A stretch of DNA of 14,346 nucleotides from Chlamydiales bacterium. Its GTDB lineage: Bacteria > Chlamydiota > Chlamydiia > Chlamydiales > JAACFD01. The DNA is taken from contig JAACFD010000022.1 in NCBI GenBank assembly GCA_009937555.1, positions 1 through 14,346 of the forward strand. Reading direction: 5' to 3'. Of the stretch, positions 1 through 7,931 are shown piece by piece; within the stretch, counting starts at the first letter, position 1; the number at the start of each line of letters is the position of its first letter. The notes beneath the pieces were generated by a model. The model saw nothing but the letters and a program-made list of their open reading frames with translations, searched no databases and had not been told where the DNA came from. Position numbers and translations under genes: made by a program.

Positions 1-1190
1 GCTTTCTCTACAAAATCATTAGTGAAAAAAAGCCTCTTTCTTTACTTCTTTTTGGCCCTCCAGGCTGCGGGAAAACTACATTAGCACGTATCTATGCCCA
101 AGCTCTTAGCGAGAATTACCTCTACTTTAGTGCTGTTTTTGGTTCTATTGCTGCTATCAAAAAAGAACTTGAACAAGTAGATAAGCATCCTCTGTTTAAT
201 CGTAAACAGCTTATTGTATTTGTAGATGAAATTCATCGTTTTAATAAAGCGCAGCAAGATGCTTTTTTACCCTACCTGGAAAAAGGCTTGATAACCCTGA
301 TAGGCACTACTACAGAAAACCCTTCTTTTTGCTTAAATGGAGCTTTACTCTCTCGCCTTAGAGTCATTGATTTCACTCCTCTTGATAAAAGCGACCTTGA
401 ACAAATACTTAACAAGTTTTTACAGCTTCACTCTGATTATAGTTTCTCAAAAAAAGTTAAGGACTACCTTGTTGAGGAAGCAAAAGGAGATGGTCGCTAC
501 CTTTTAAACCTTCTTGAGAACCTTAGTAACTCTTCAGAGAAAAGTTTTCAAGACATTGAATCTACTAGCCACTGGCTTCAAAGACGCTTTGCAAACTATG
601 ATCAGAAGGGAGACTCTCACTACGAACTAATCTCAGCACTGCATAAAGCTGTAAGAGGGTCAGATCCTCAGGCATCTTTATATTGGCTTTCAAGAATGCT
701 AGAGGCTGGAGCTGACCCTTTATATATACTAAGACGTCTTAGCCGCATTGCTTCTGAAGATATCGGACTGGCTGACCCTCAAGCTCTTCAGCAGTGCATT
801 AGCGCTAAAGAAGCCTTTTTACATCTAGGTAGTCCAGAGGGGCTTCTACCTATAGCTCAAGCTTGTACTTACCTTGCTCTAGCTCCAAAAAGCAATGCTG
901 TATACACCGCCTTTAAAGAATCAATAGAACTTGCTAAAAAAACAGCACAACATGCTCCCCCTCCGCATATAGTCAATGCTCCTACTAAATTAATGAAAGA
1001 AATGGGATTAGGTAAGGGATATATCTATGATCAAGATAGTCCCTACAAATTTAGTGGACAAAACTTTATGCCTCAACAAATCCCGCAACCATCCTTTTAC
1101 AAACCCAGCCCTTATGGCTTTGAGAAAGAACTTAAAAAGCGAATGGATTTTTTTGATGAACTTAAAAAGAAACTTCAGAAAAAGTCTTAA
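1..1190 (+). CDS. rarA: Replication-associated recombination protein A (RarA/MgsA AAA+ ATPase), 5' end outside window
   Basis: This is the C-terminal 395 codons of a AAA+ ATPase of the RarA/MgsA/WRNIP1 family, which acts at stalled replication forks. The reading phase begins at base 3 and is open to the window edge, so roughly the first 50 residues are missing compared with the usual length of about 440. Visible motifs, in fragment numbering: Walker A GPPGCGKTT at 18-26, Walker B VFVDEIHRF at 72-80, the family-typical sensor segment IGTTTENPSF at 100-109, and LLSRLRV at 115-121 with the arginine finger region. The tetramerisation domain follows, with SRIASEDIGLADP, and the C-terminal tail keeps the MGLGKGY and FMPQQ type motifs. 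Its TAA overlaps the stop codon of the convergent Nudix gene by 4 bp. The assignment is secure; only the start is unseen. Confidence 0.95.
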   Translation, partial: FLYKIISEKKPLSLLLFGPPGCGKTTLARIYAQALSENYLYFSAVFGSIAAIKKELEQVDKHPLFNRKQLIVFVDEIHRFNKAQQDAFLPYLEKGLITLIGTTTENPSFCLNGALLSRLRVIDFTPLDKSDLEQILNKFLQLHSDYSFSKKVKDYLVEEAKGDGRYLLNLLENLSNSSEKSFQDIESTSHWLQRRFANYDQKGDSHYELISALHKAVRGSDPQASLYWLSRMLEAGADPLYILRRLSRIASEDIGLADPQALQQCISAKEAFLHLGSPEGLLPIAQACTYLALAPKSNAVYTAFKESIELAKKTAQHAPPPHIVNAPTKLMKEMGLGKGYIYDQDSPYKFSGQNFMPQQIPQPSFYKPSPYGFEKELKKRMDFFDELKKKLQKKS

Positions 1191-1729
1191 ATATCACCCT
1201 TCAAGCGGGCTTGAGAAAAAATAGCATGGGACTTAGCATCCTTAATTTTCCCCTCTAGAAAGTAAGCTTCTAGCTGCTTGACGCTTAATTCCACTATATC
1301 TATTTGCTCATCTTCATCTGCAGGCAGGTAATCTCCACTTAAGTCCTTAGCTAAAAAAAGGTATAGCCGCTCATCAGTAAAGCCAGGAGAGGCATAGACT
1401 TCACCAAGAAACTCCCATGCTTCTGCTTTCAGATTTAGTTCTTCAGCAAGCTCTCTTTTAGCACAAGCTAAAGGAGCTTCTCCTTTATCTAAACAACCAG
1501 CTGGAAATTCAAGAACTTCCTCCAGAGCTGCAAAGCGGTATTGCTTAGCCATAAATACGGTATTGTTTTCCGACAATGGTAAAATGACAACAGCTCCAGG
1601 GTGTTTTACCACCCACCTTTCAATTTCTTTGCTATCATCAAGCAAGAAGTTTTGCTTCTCTACAGTGAAGATAGGCGTCTTAAGAGCTATTTCGTGTGTT
1701 AAAAAATTAGGGTGCGCTTTTTTACTCAT
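1187..1729 (-). CDS. Nudix hydrolase, probable ADP-ribose pyrophosphatase
   Basis: This 180-aa protein is of the ADP-ribose pyrophosphatase type, predicted to cleave ADP-ribose or related nucleotide sugars to AMP and a sugar phosphate. The Nudix box runs from G78 to L100, with the catalytic REXXEE core at R92-E97. The preceding QYRFAALEEVLEFPAG (63-78) and the following SPGFTDE (114-120) fit ADP-ribose pyrophosphatases, where a proline about 15 residues after the box is a recognised subgroup marker (P115 here). One deviation: the Gly normally found near the end of the box is Asn99; the metal-binding glutamates are intact. The ATG overlaps the TGA of the upstream methyltransferase gene as ATGA, which suggests translational coupling as the last gene of the ispG operon. 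The exact substrate cannot be read from sequence. Confidence 0.88.
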   Translation of the reverse strand: MSKKAHPNFLTHEIALKTPIFTVEKQNFLLDDSKEIERWVVKHPGAVVILPLSENNTVFMAKQYRFAALEEVLEFPAGCLDKGEAPLACAKRELAEELNLKAEAWEFLGEVYASPGFTDERLYLFLAKDLSGDYLPADEDEQIDIVELSVKQLEAYFLEGKIKDAKSHAIFSQARLKGDI

Positions 1730-2478
1730 GAAAGAGCAAACTGTTTTCTAAATTCATAGGCAAAGCATGCTGCAGCTTGTGATACATTTAAGGAATCTAT
1801 ATTCCCTAACATAGGAATAAACACTTTAAAATCAGCTTGTTTTTCCAAGCTTTTTTGAACACCTTTTCCCTCTGAACCAAGAATCAAGAGTGTCTTTTCA
1901 GGGAAACTAAACTGATCAATTGCCTGACTCCCCTCTCCTACACTAGCACATACTACCCAGTACCCAGCCTTTTTATACTTTAAAATGGCATCTGATAAAT
2001 TAGATACTAAGACTTTATTAATTAGAACTGAAGCTCCAACACTAGCTTTGTGCACTGCTGGTGTAATACTAGCTCCTCGATTTTTAGACCATATGATCGC
2101 ATCCGCTGAAAATACTTCAGCTACACGCATTAAAGCCCCAAAATTATGGGGATCATAGATAGAGTCTAACATAACTACTAAAGAAGAGCTTTGAGCTTCT
2201 GTTTGCTTTATCTGGCTTTTACAATCTGTATAAGGCAAGTCTTTTAAGACAAAGCAAATCCCCTGGTGAGAGTCACACTCGAGCATTTTATTTAGAGACT
2301 CTTTTGAAACTTTTTTTACAGGAATTTTATGACGAGTACAAAAATCTAGTGCGGGCTGATACTCTGATCGAACCCCTTCTTTTCTATTTTGTAATATAAG
2401 CTCTTTGATTTTTAAAGAACCTTTATTTAAGCACTCTAAACATGCATTTTTTCCACACACATAATTCTGTAATTGCAT
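1726..2478 (-). CDS. rlmB: TrmH/SpoU-family RNA 2'-O-methyltransferase, RlmB-like
   Basis: This 250-aa SPOUT methyltransferase is predicted to use S-adenosylmethionine to methylate a ribose 2'-OH in rRNA; the closest functional type is RlmB (23S rRNA G2251). An N-terminal substrate-binding domain (about residues 5-80, starting YVCGKNACLECL) precedes the catalytic knot domain. The three SpoU motifs are visible: motif 1 DSIYDPHNFGALMR (105-118) with N112 and R118; motif 2 LILGSEGKGV (198-207); and motif 3 IPMLGNIDSLNVSQAAA (221-237) with N231. Length is normal for RlmB. It lies 19 bp after ispG and overlaps the Nudix gene by 4 bp, so the three genes look like one operon. A different rRNA or tRNA target within the TrmH family cannot be excluded. 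Confidence 0.88.
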   Translation of the reverse strand: MQLQNYVCGKNACLECLNKGSLKIKELILQNRKEGVRSEYQPALDFCTRHKIPVKKVSKESLNKMLECDSHQGICFVLKDLPYTDCKSQIKQTEAQSSSLVVMLDSIYDPHNFGALMRVAEVFSADAIIWSKNRGASITPAVHKASVGASVLINKVLVSNLSDAILKYKKAGYWVVCASVGEGSQAIDQFSFPEKTLLILGSEGKGVQKSLEKQADFKVFIPMLGNIDSLNVSQAAACFAYEFRKQFALS

Positions 2479-2497
2479 ACTGATACTATACCCTATT

Positions 2498-4465
2498 TTA
2501 ACTCTGTGAAGAGCCTACTAATTCTTGAACTTTTTCTTCAGGATCTACCCACTTTCCATGCTCTTTGATTAATTCAATGAGTCTAGCATCTGCTTCATCA
2601 TGATCAATATTTTTCTCAACACACTGCTTGTTTACGTATAGATCAATTTTTCCAGGTCTAGAGCCTACATAGCCAAAGTCAGCATCTGCCATTTCACCGG
2701 GTCCGTTTACAATGCAGCCCATAATAGCAATTTTCACCCCAGGAAGATGCTGTGTTTTATTTCTTATGCGCTTTGAGACACTTTGCAAGTCAAATAGCGT
2801 TCTTCCACAGCTTGGGCAGGAGATAAACTCTGTTTTAACTGTACGCCTTCTGGAGCCTTGTAAAATATTAAAGCCAAGCTTCCGGTTAAAGATTAGACCA
2901 TAGTCCGATAACATTAACACTCCATCCCCTAAGCCATCGCAAAGCAGACTTCCATTTTCTGCAGCACTAAAGATAAGTACGTCCTCTCTTTCTAAGCCCT
3001 TATAATCAAAAGATAAAACAACAGGCGTCTCATTTTTCTTTAGCGCTAGTGCTTCAAAGAATTTTCTTGCTTGTTGCAAGTTGGTTGCCTTTACAGAGAG
3101 AATGAAAAAGGAGGGTGTAAAACTTGATAGCGCCTCGAAGTTATCTTCACTATTTACCCATAAGGCTGCTTCTATTTGCTCTGGTGAAAGGATACTTAAA
3201 GCTCCTTTACTCTTATTTTGATAAGTTTCTATAGCTTGAGAAGCACTTAAAACAGGAGTGAAAGCGGAATGCTTAAAGCTTGATATAACTTTTACACCTA
3301 AGTTTTGAAGTTCTAATAACTTATCCTGAGCGTTATCTGAAATCTCTTCATTTAGGTATATAGCATCACAAGCATTGATATCTTTAACCTTAATACCATT
3401 CTTCTCACTAATCCCTACTTTACTATAGAAGTGAGCATCTAAAATATCCTTTTCAGTAACTTCTATTAACACTGCGCCATCTTGATGAAGGTAAGGTGCT
3501 TTGTCTAGAGTAACTTGGCGCCTTTCAAAGCCATTAGTAATACGGTGCTTTTCTTCAAAAGCAGCAGCAGGCTCTTTGCAGGTATACTGGTAGGCCAAGT
3601 CTACTAAACGTTTACAGGGTTCAACTTCAAACCAAGGGTCTTCTGTTAAGGAAACGCGGATAGTATCTCCAATACCATCAAGCAATAGACTGCCTATCCC
3701 AATCGCAGACTTAATTCTACCATCTTCTCCTTCTCCTGCTTCAGTAACTCCTAAGTGGAGAGGGTAATCCCAGCCTAATTCATACATCCTAGCACAGAGC
3801 AGACGATAAGCTTCAATCATTACCTGTGTGTTGCTAGCTTTCATAGAAAAGATAATATCGTGAAAATCATGTCTGCGGCATACATTAGTAAACTCAACAG
3901 CAGACTCTACCATTCCTAAAGGTGAGTCTCCAAAACGGTTCATCACCCTATCAGACAGCGAACCGTGGTTAGTTCCTATGCGCATGGACTTATTCTGCTC
4001 TTTACACTTTAAAACTAGAGGACTGAATTTCTCATCTAGTTTCTCTAGCTCCCTTTGATAAGTGTCATCGTTGTATTCTAAGACTTTAAAAGTAGCTCGT
4101 TTATCAACATAGTTACCAGGGTTAATACGAACCTTGTCTACAAAATCAATCACTGTCATAGCAGCTGCAGGAAAAAAGTGAATGTCAGCTACAACAGGAA
4201 TCGTATAACCCTTTTGAATGAGGCTAGTTTTAATACCTTCACAGGCTTTTGCTTCTTTCATTCCTTGTACCGTTACACGAGCAATGTCACAGCCAGTATC
4301 TGCTAGACGCATAATTTGGTCAACAGTTGCATCTACATCACTGGTAGGTGTTGTTGTCATAGATTGGGTACGTACAGGATAGCTAGACCCTAGGGGGACA
4401 TTCCCGACCATAACAGTTCTTGTCTTTCTTCTAACTGTCTGATAAATTTTCTCACAATATTTCAT
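2498..4465 (-). CDS. ispG: 4-hydroxy-3-methylbut-2-enyl diphosphate synthase, long three-domain form
   Basis: IspG (GcpE) is the iron-sulfur enzyme that converts methylerythritol cyclodiphosphate to HMBPP in the MEP isoprenoid pathway. The 655-aa protein has an N-terminal TIM barrel (about 1-290; RTQSMTTTPTSDVDAT near 32-47, VRINPGNYVDKR at 112-123), an inserted domain (about 300-540), and a C-terminal 4Fe-4S domain. Cluster ligands are Cys550 and Cys553 (CPSCGRT) and Cys584 (GCIVNGPGE), with the conserved Glu591 completing the site. Common bacterial IspG is about 370 aa; the inserted long form is known from Chlamydiae, plants and some other bacteria, and the GEMADADFGYVGS stretch reads like chlamydial GcpE. 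The ATG has a strong ribosome binding site, AGAGGGGAA (4471-4479). It is the first gene of the minus-strand operon. Confidence 0.97.
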   Translation of the reverse strand: MKYCEKIYQTVRRKTRTVMVGNVPLGSSYPVRTQSMTTTPTSDVDATVDQIMRLADTGCDIARVTVQGMKEAKACEGIKTSLIQKGYTIPVVADIHFFPAAAMTVIDFVDKVRINPGNYVDKRATFKVLEYNDDTYQRELEKLDEKFSPLVLKCKEQNKSMRIGTNHGSLSDRVMNRFGDSPLGMVESAVEFTNVCRRHDFHDIIFSMKASNTQVMIEAYRLLCARMYELGWDYPLHLGVTEAGEGEDGRIKSAIGIGSLLLDGIGDTIRVSLTEDPWFEVEPCKRLVDLAYQYTCKEPAAAFEEKHRITNGFERRQVTLDKAPYLHQDGAVLIEVTEKDILDAHFYSKVGISEKNGIKVKDINACDAIYLNEEISDNAQDKLLELQNLGVKVISSFKHSAFTPVLSASQAIETYQNKSKGALSILSPEQIEAALWVNSEDNFEALSSFTPSFFILSVKATNLQQARKFFEALALKKNETPVVLSFDYKGLEREDVLIFSAAENGSLLCDGLGDGVLMLSDYGLIFNRKLGFNILQGSRRRTVKTEFISCPSCGRTLFDLQSVSKRIRNKTQHLPGVKIAIMGCIVNGPGEMADADFGYVGSRPGKIDLYVNKQCVEKNIDHDEADARLIELIKEHGKWVDPEEKVQELVGSSQS

Positions 4466-4618
4466 TACATTTCCCCTCTGCTAAAGGCACTAGCTCTTCT
4501 GAAGATATTCTATTTAAATTAAGAGGGAATTTTACGCGGCAAGCTAGTTAAATAAAAGGGCTTTTTTCCCCTCTTTTTCAAAAAAGTATTAGCTACATTT
4601 CTGCATTAAAATTTTCTC

Positions 4619-4648
4619 TTGTCTAATTTACATTTATCAAAGTAGGAT
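4619..4648 (+). promoter_or_regulatory. Weak sigma70-type promoter candidate for hutU
   Basis: TTGTCT (4619-4624) and TAGGAT (4643-4648) are separated by 18 bp, each matching four of six consensus bases. They would place a transcription start about 30 bases before the hutU start codon. In sequence this AT-rich such matches arise easily by chance, so this is only a candidate. Confidence 0.25.
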
Positions 4649-4667
4649 GCTCAAAAAACTTACTGCA

Positions 4668-4673
4668 AAGGAG
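4668..4673 (+). promoter_or_regulatory. Ribosome binding site of hutU
   Basis: AAGGAG lies 10 bases before the ATG at 4684. It is the only strong Shine-Dalgarno match nearby and supports that ATG as the start of hutU. Confidence 0.7.
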
Positions 4674-4683
4674 AAAGATTCAA

Positions 4684-6354
4684 ATGACCAGCCAACTACA
4701 CTCTCAAAGTATTCATGCTCCTAAAGGTTTGAAACTCTCTTGCAAGGGGTGGCAACAAGAAGCTGCTATGCGTATGCTTATGAACAACCTAGACCCTCAA
4801 GTTGCAGAAAATCCCGATCAACTTATTGTCTATGGAGGCTCAGGAAAAGCTGCCAGAAACTGGGAATGTTACCATAAAATCATTGATGCTTTAAAAAAAT
4901 TAAATGATGATGAGACCCTTTTAGTTCAAAGTGGGAAACCTGTTGGAGTATTTAAAACCCACGATCAAGCTCCTCGAGTTTTAATTGCCAATTCACACCT
5001 AGTTCCAAAATGGGCTAATTTTGACGAGTTTAGACGCCTGGAAGCCATGGGCTTAACTATGTATGGCCAAATGACGGCAGGTTCATGGATCTATATTGGT
5101 TCTCAGGGTATTCTTCAAGGGACCTATGAGACATTTGCTGCATGTGCTGAAAAGCATTTTTCTGGATCACTAGAGGGTAAACTTGTGGTATCAGCTGGAC
5201 TTGGTGGTATGGGTGGAGCCCAACCGCTTGCAGCAACTTTAAACGGAGCTTGTTTTTTAGGCTTCGAAGTGGACCGACAAAGAATTGAAAAGCGCCTAGA
5301 GACAAAATATCTAGATAAGATGACAGAAAACTTAGATGAAGCTCTTAAGTGGATTCAAGAAGCTCAATCAAAAGGTGAAGCTTTATCAGTAGCAGTACTA
5401 GGTAATGTGGCTGAACTCCTTCCAGACCTTGAGAGCAAAAGTATTACAGTAGACATTCTCACCGACCAAACCTCTGCTCACGACCTTCACCTCGGTTATA
5501 TTCCTAAATCGCTAAGCCTAGAGCAAGCAGCTTCAATGCGACTTGAGTCTCCTAAAGAATACGAAGAAGCTGTACTAGATAGCATGCAAGAACATATTAG
5601 CTGCATGTTACGCTTCCAGGAAAAAGGGTCTATTGTATTTGATTATGGGAATAATCTAAGGGGGCAAGTAGCGGATAATAGAGGGCAAAAAGAAGCCTTT
5701 AAAATACCAGGCTTTATTCCTGAATATATTAGGCCTTTATTCTGCAAAGGGTCAGGACCATTTAGGTGGGCTGCTCTTTCTGGTGATCCTCAGGATATAT
5801 ATACCACCGACAAAGAGATTTTATCCGCCTTCCCTCAAAAAACTAGGCTGTGCAACTGGATTAAAAAGGCCCAACAAAAGGTACAGTTTCAAGGAATTCC
5901 TTCCAGGATTTGCTGGCTTGAATTTGGAGAGCGAGCAGAAATGGGTGCGCGCTTTAACCACCTTGTTAAGCAAGGGAAAATTAAAGCTCCTATTGTTATC
6001 GGTAGAGATCATCTAGACTGCGGTTCTGTGGCTTCTCCCAATAGAGAGACAGAAAATATGAAGGATGGCTCTGACGCGATTGCTGACTGGCCTATCCTCA
6101 ATGCTTTGCTTAACACAAGTTGTGGAGCAAGTTGGGTTTCATTACACCATGGAGGCGGTGTAGGTATTGGCTACTCTATTCATGCAGGTATGGTTTGTGT
6201 TGCAGATGGTACGCAGAGAAGTCAAGACTGTCTAGAGCGAGTTTTAACAGCTGACCCTGGTATTGGTGTAGCAAGGCATGCTGATGCTGGTTACGAAGAA
6301 GCTATTGATCATGCTAAGAACAATGACATCAATCTACCCATGCTAGACAACTAA
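4684..6354 (+). CDS. hutU: Urocanate hydratase (urocanase)
   Basis: Urocanase carries out the second step of histidine catabolism, hydrating urocanate to 4-imidazolone-5-propionate with tightly bound NAD+ in the cytoplasm. The 556-aa length matches the family (about 550-560). The glycine-rich NAD-binding segment GLGGMGGAQP is at 172-181. The urocanase signature FQGIPSRICW ends at 401-411 and places Cys410 at the same number as the essential Cys410 of the Pseudomonas putida enzyme. RDHLDCGSVASPNRETE follows at 441-457 and reads more like Bacillus urocanase (DCGS) than Pseudomonas (DSGS). GASWVSLHHGGGVGIGYS and DPGIGVARHADAGY complete the C-terminal part. It is the first gene of the hut cluster, 36 bp before hutH. 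No frameshift or missing catalytic residue is seen. Confidence 0.97.
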   Translation: MTSQLHSQSIHAPKGLKLSCKGWQQEAAMRMLMNNLDPQVAENPDQLIVYGGSGKAARNWECYHKIIDALKKLNDDETLLVQSGKPVGVFKTHDQAPRVLIANSHLVPKWANFDEFRRLEAMGLTMYGQMTAGSWIYIGSQGILQGTYETFAACAEKHFSGSLEGKLVVSAGLGGMGGAQPLAATLNGACFLGFEVDRQRIEKRLETKYLDKMTENLDEALKWIQEAQSKGEALSVAVLGNVAELLPDLESKSITVDILTDQTSAHDLHLGYIPKSLSLEQAASMRLESPKEYEEAVLDSMQEHISCMLRFQEKGSIVFDYGNNLRGQVADNRGQKEAFKIPGFIPEYIRPLFCKGSGPFRWAALSGDPQDIYTTDKEILSAFPQKTRLCNWIKKAQQKVQFQGIPSRICWLEFGERAEMGARFNHLVKQGKIKAPIVIGRDHLDCGSVASPNRETENMKDGSDAIADWPILNALLNTSCGASWVSLHHGGGVGIGYSIHAGMVCVADGTQRSQDCLERVLTADPGIGVARHADAGYEEAIDHAKNNDINLPMLDN

Positions 6355-6390
6355 AATACAGTACTTCTAAAATATAAGGACCTCAACACT

Positions 6391-7923
6391 ATGGTATCGC
6401 TACAAGATAAAGACTTTGCTAGTTTATCTGATTTACCTGCTATTGATATAAATAGCTTGTGGCATGACCTGGATAAAGCTATACAATTGTGTACTAAAGG
6501 CTGTAGCTCTATTAGACAGTCTAGAAAGAACTTAGAAGCAGCATTAAACAAAACCGCCTGTATTTACGGAGTGAATACGGGTTTTGGAGCGCTTCAAAAC
6601 TGTGCTATTTCTAAGGAAGATCTATCTAAACTTCAACTGAACCTTATTCGTTCACACGCAGTTGGGGTTGGAGAACTTGTTGATAAAAATATATCAAAGC
6701 TAATGTTAATGCTGAAAATTTATTCATTAGCTCTTGGATACTCTGGTATTTCTGAACTTACTTTTCAGCGCTTAGTTGACTTTTACCAAAAAGATCTCAT
6801 CCCTGTTATACCTTCAAAAGGTAGTGTTGGTGCTTCTGGTGATTTAGCTCCTTTATCTCATTTATCTCTACCTCTTATTGGAGAGGGATATTTCTGGAAT
6901 ACAGAGGGCAATGAAGTTATCCCTGCTGAACAATTACTTAAAGCCTATAGGCTATCCCCTATCGAGTTGCAAGCTAAAGACGGCCTTGCTCTTATTAATG
7001 GTACTCAATTTATGCTGGCTCATGCCAGTTTAGTTGCTCATAAAATGACACAGTATGAGAGCGTCAATGACTGTATTGCAGCCCTTAGTTTATCTGCTTT
7101 TGAGGGCAAGAAGGCTGCTTTTGACTCTAATATTCATCGAGTCAGAGCGCATAGCAAACAAAAGCTATCTGCTAAGCGTATTTTACAGCTTGTACAAGAT
7201 AACCACTACCCCAAAGGATCTGCATCTGAAGAACTTATACAAGATCCTTATAGCTTAAGGTGCATTCCTCAAGTTCACGGTGCTAGCTATGCTGCAGTTG
7301 AGCATTGCATGAGCATTTTTGAACGTGAAATTCACTCCGTTACCGATAATCCTTTAGTATTTGAAGACTCTGTTATTTCAGGAGGAAACTTTCATGGGCA
7401 AGCCATCGCACTCCCGATAGACTATATGGCTCTTGCAATTTCAGAATTAGCTAGTATCTCTGAAAGAAGAATCTTTCTTTTACTTGAAGGTAAGCGTGAC
7501 CTTCCTCCTTTCTTAACCCCTGAACCTGGCATTAACTCTGGCTTTATGATGCTGCAATACACAGCTGCTGCTTTAGTTTCTGAAAATAAAATTCTTTGCC
7601 ATCCTGCAAGCTGTGATAGTATCACAACCTCTATGGGGCAAGAAGACCACGTCAGCATGGGAAGTGTTGGAGCAAGAAAACTTTTAAAAGTATTAGAAAA
7701 CTATGAGCATGTTTTAAGTATTGAGCTACTTGTAGCCTCTCAAGCCTTATCGTTCAGAGAAATAGAGCACTACTCTCCTTTAGTACAAAAACTTTATAAA
7801 GATATCTGTGAAAAGCTGCCCACTTATAAAGAGGATGATAACTTCCAAGAAGGGATGGCACAGTCTCTGGCAATATTCAAAAACCCTAAGCTATTTTCTA
7901 AAATAACAAACCTTCTAAATTAG
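6391..7923 (+). CDS. hutH: Histidine ammonia-lyase (histidase)
   Basis: HutH carries out the first step, eliminating ammonia from L-histidine to give trans-urocanate. The 510-aa protein has the Ala148-Ser149-Gly150 triad (GSVGASGDLAPLSHLSL) that cyclises to the MIO electrophile. The active-site loop YGVNTGFGAL (59-68) holds the conserved Tyr59, and GLALINGTQ lies near 198-206. Near the C-terminus are NSGFMMLQYTAAALVSENK and GQEDHVSMG. Length is normal. The reading ALQNCAISKEDLSKLQLNL and the QEDHVSMG ending (rather than SMA) resemble Bacteroidetes-type histidases more than proteobacterial ones; this is an impression from memory, not a tree. The ribosome binding site AAGGA (6376-6380) is 10 bases before the ATG. 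It lies between hutU and hutI, probably in one transcript. Confidence 0.97.
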   Translation: MVSLQDKDFASLSDLPAIDINSLWHDLDKAIQLCTKGCSSIRQSRKNLEAALNKTACIYGVNTGFGALQNCAISKEDLSKLQLNLIRSHAVGVGELVDKNISKLMLMLKIYSLALGYSGISELTFQRLVDFYQKDLIPVIPSKGSVGASGDLAPLSHLSLPLIGEGYFWNTEGNEVIPAEQLLKAYRLSPIELQAKDGLALINGTQFMLAHASLVAHKMTQYESVNDCIAALSLSAFEGKKAAFDSNIHRVRAHSKQKLSAKRILQLVQDNHYPKGSASEELIQDPYSLRCIPQVHGASYAAVEHCMSIFEREIHSVTDNPLVFEDSVISGGNFHGQAIALPIDYMALAISELASISERRIFLLLEGKRDLPPFLTPEPGINSGFMMLQYTAAALVSENKILCHPASCDSITTSMGQEDHVSMGSVGARKLLKVLENYEHVLSIELLVASQALSFREIEHYSPLVQKLYKDICEKLPTYKEDDNFQEGMAQSLAIFKNPKLFSKITNLLN

Positions 7924-7931
7924 AGATTCTT

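Larger units (their letters stand above)
4466..4683. promoter_or_regulatory. Divergent intergenic region between ispG and hutU
   Basis: This is 218 bp of AT-rich sequence with no gene, separating two divergent operons, so it should hold both promoters. On the ispG side lie its ribosome binding site (4471-4479) and an 11-bp palindrome, TCTTCTGAAGA (4495-4505), of unknown meaning. The middle (about 4550-4590) has alternating A and T/C runs without a convincing hairpin. On the hutU side a weak promoter candidate is listed separately. No recognisable HutC- or HutP-type operator was found. Confidence 0.6.

Noticed and set aside
4495..4505. Palindrome TCTTCTGAAGA in the ispG leader as an operator
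   Set aside because: An 11-bp palindrome with one-base centre is expected by chance in a window this long and matches no operator I know.
4550..4592. Terminator-like run GGG-CTTTTTT-CCC followed by T's upstream of hutU
   Set aside because: The stem is only three G-C pairs plus A-T and a wobble, and it lies between two divergent genes where no transcript should end.
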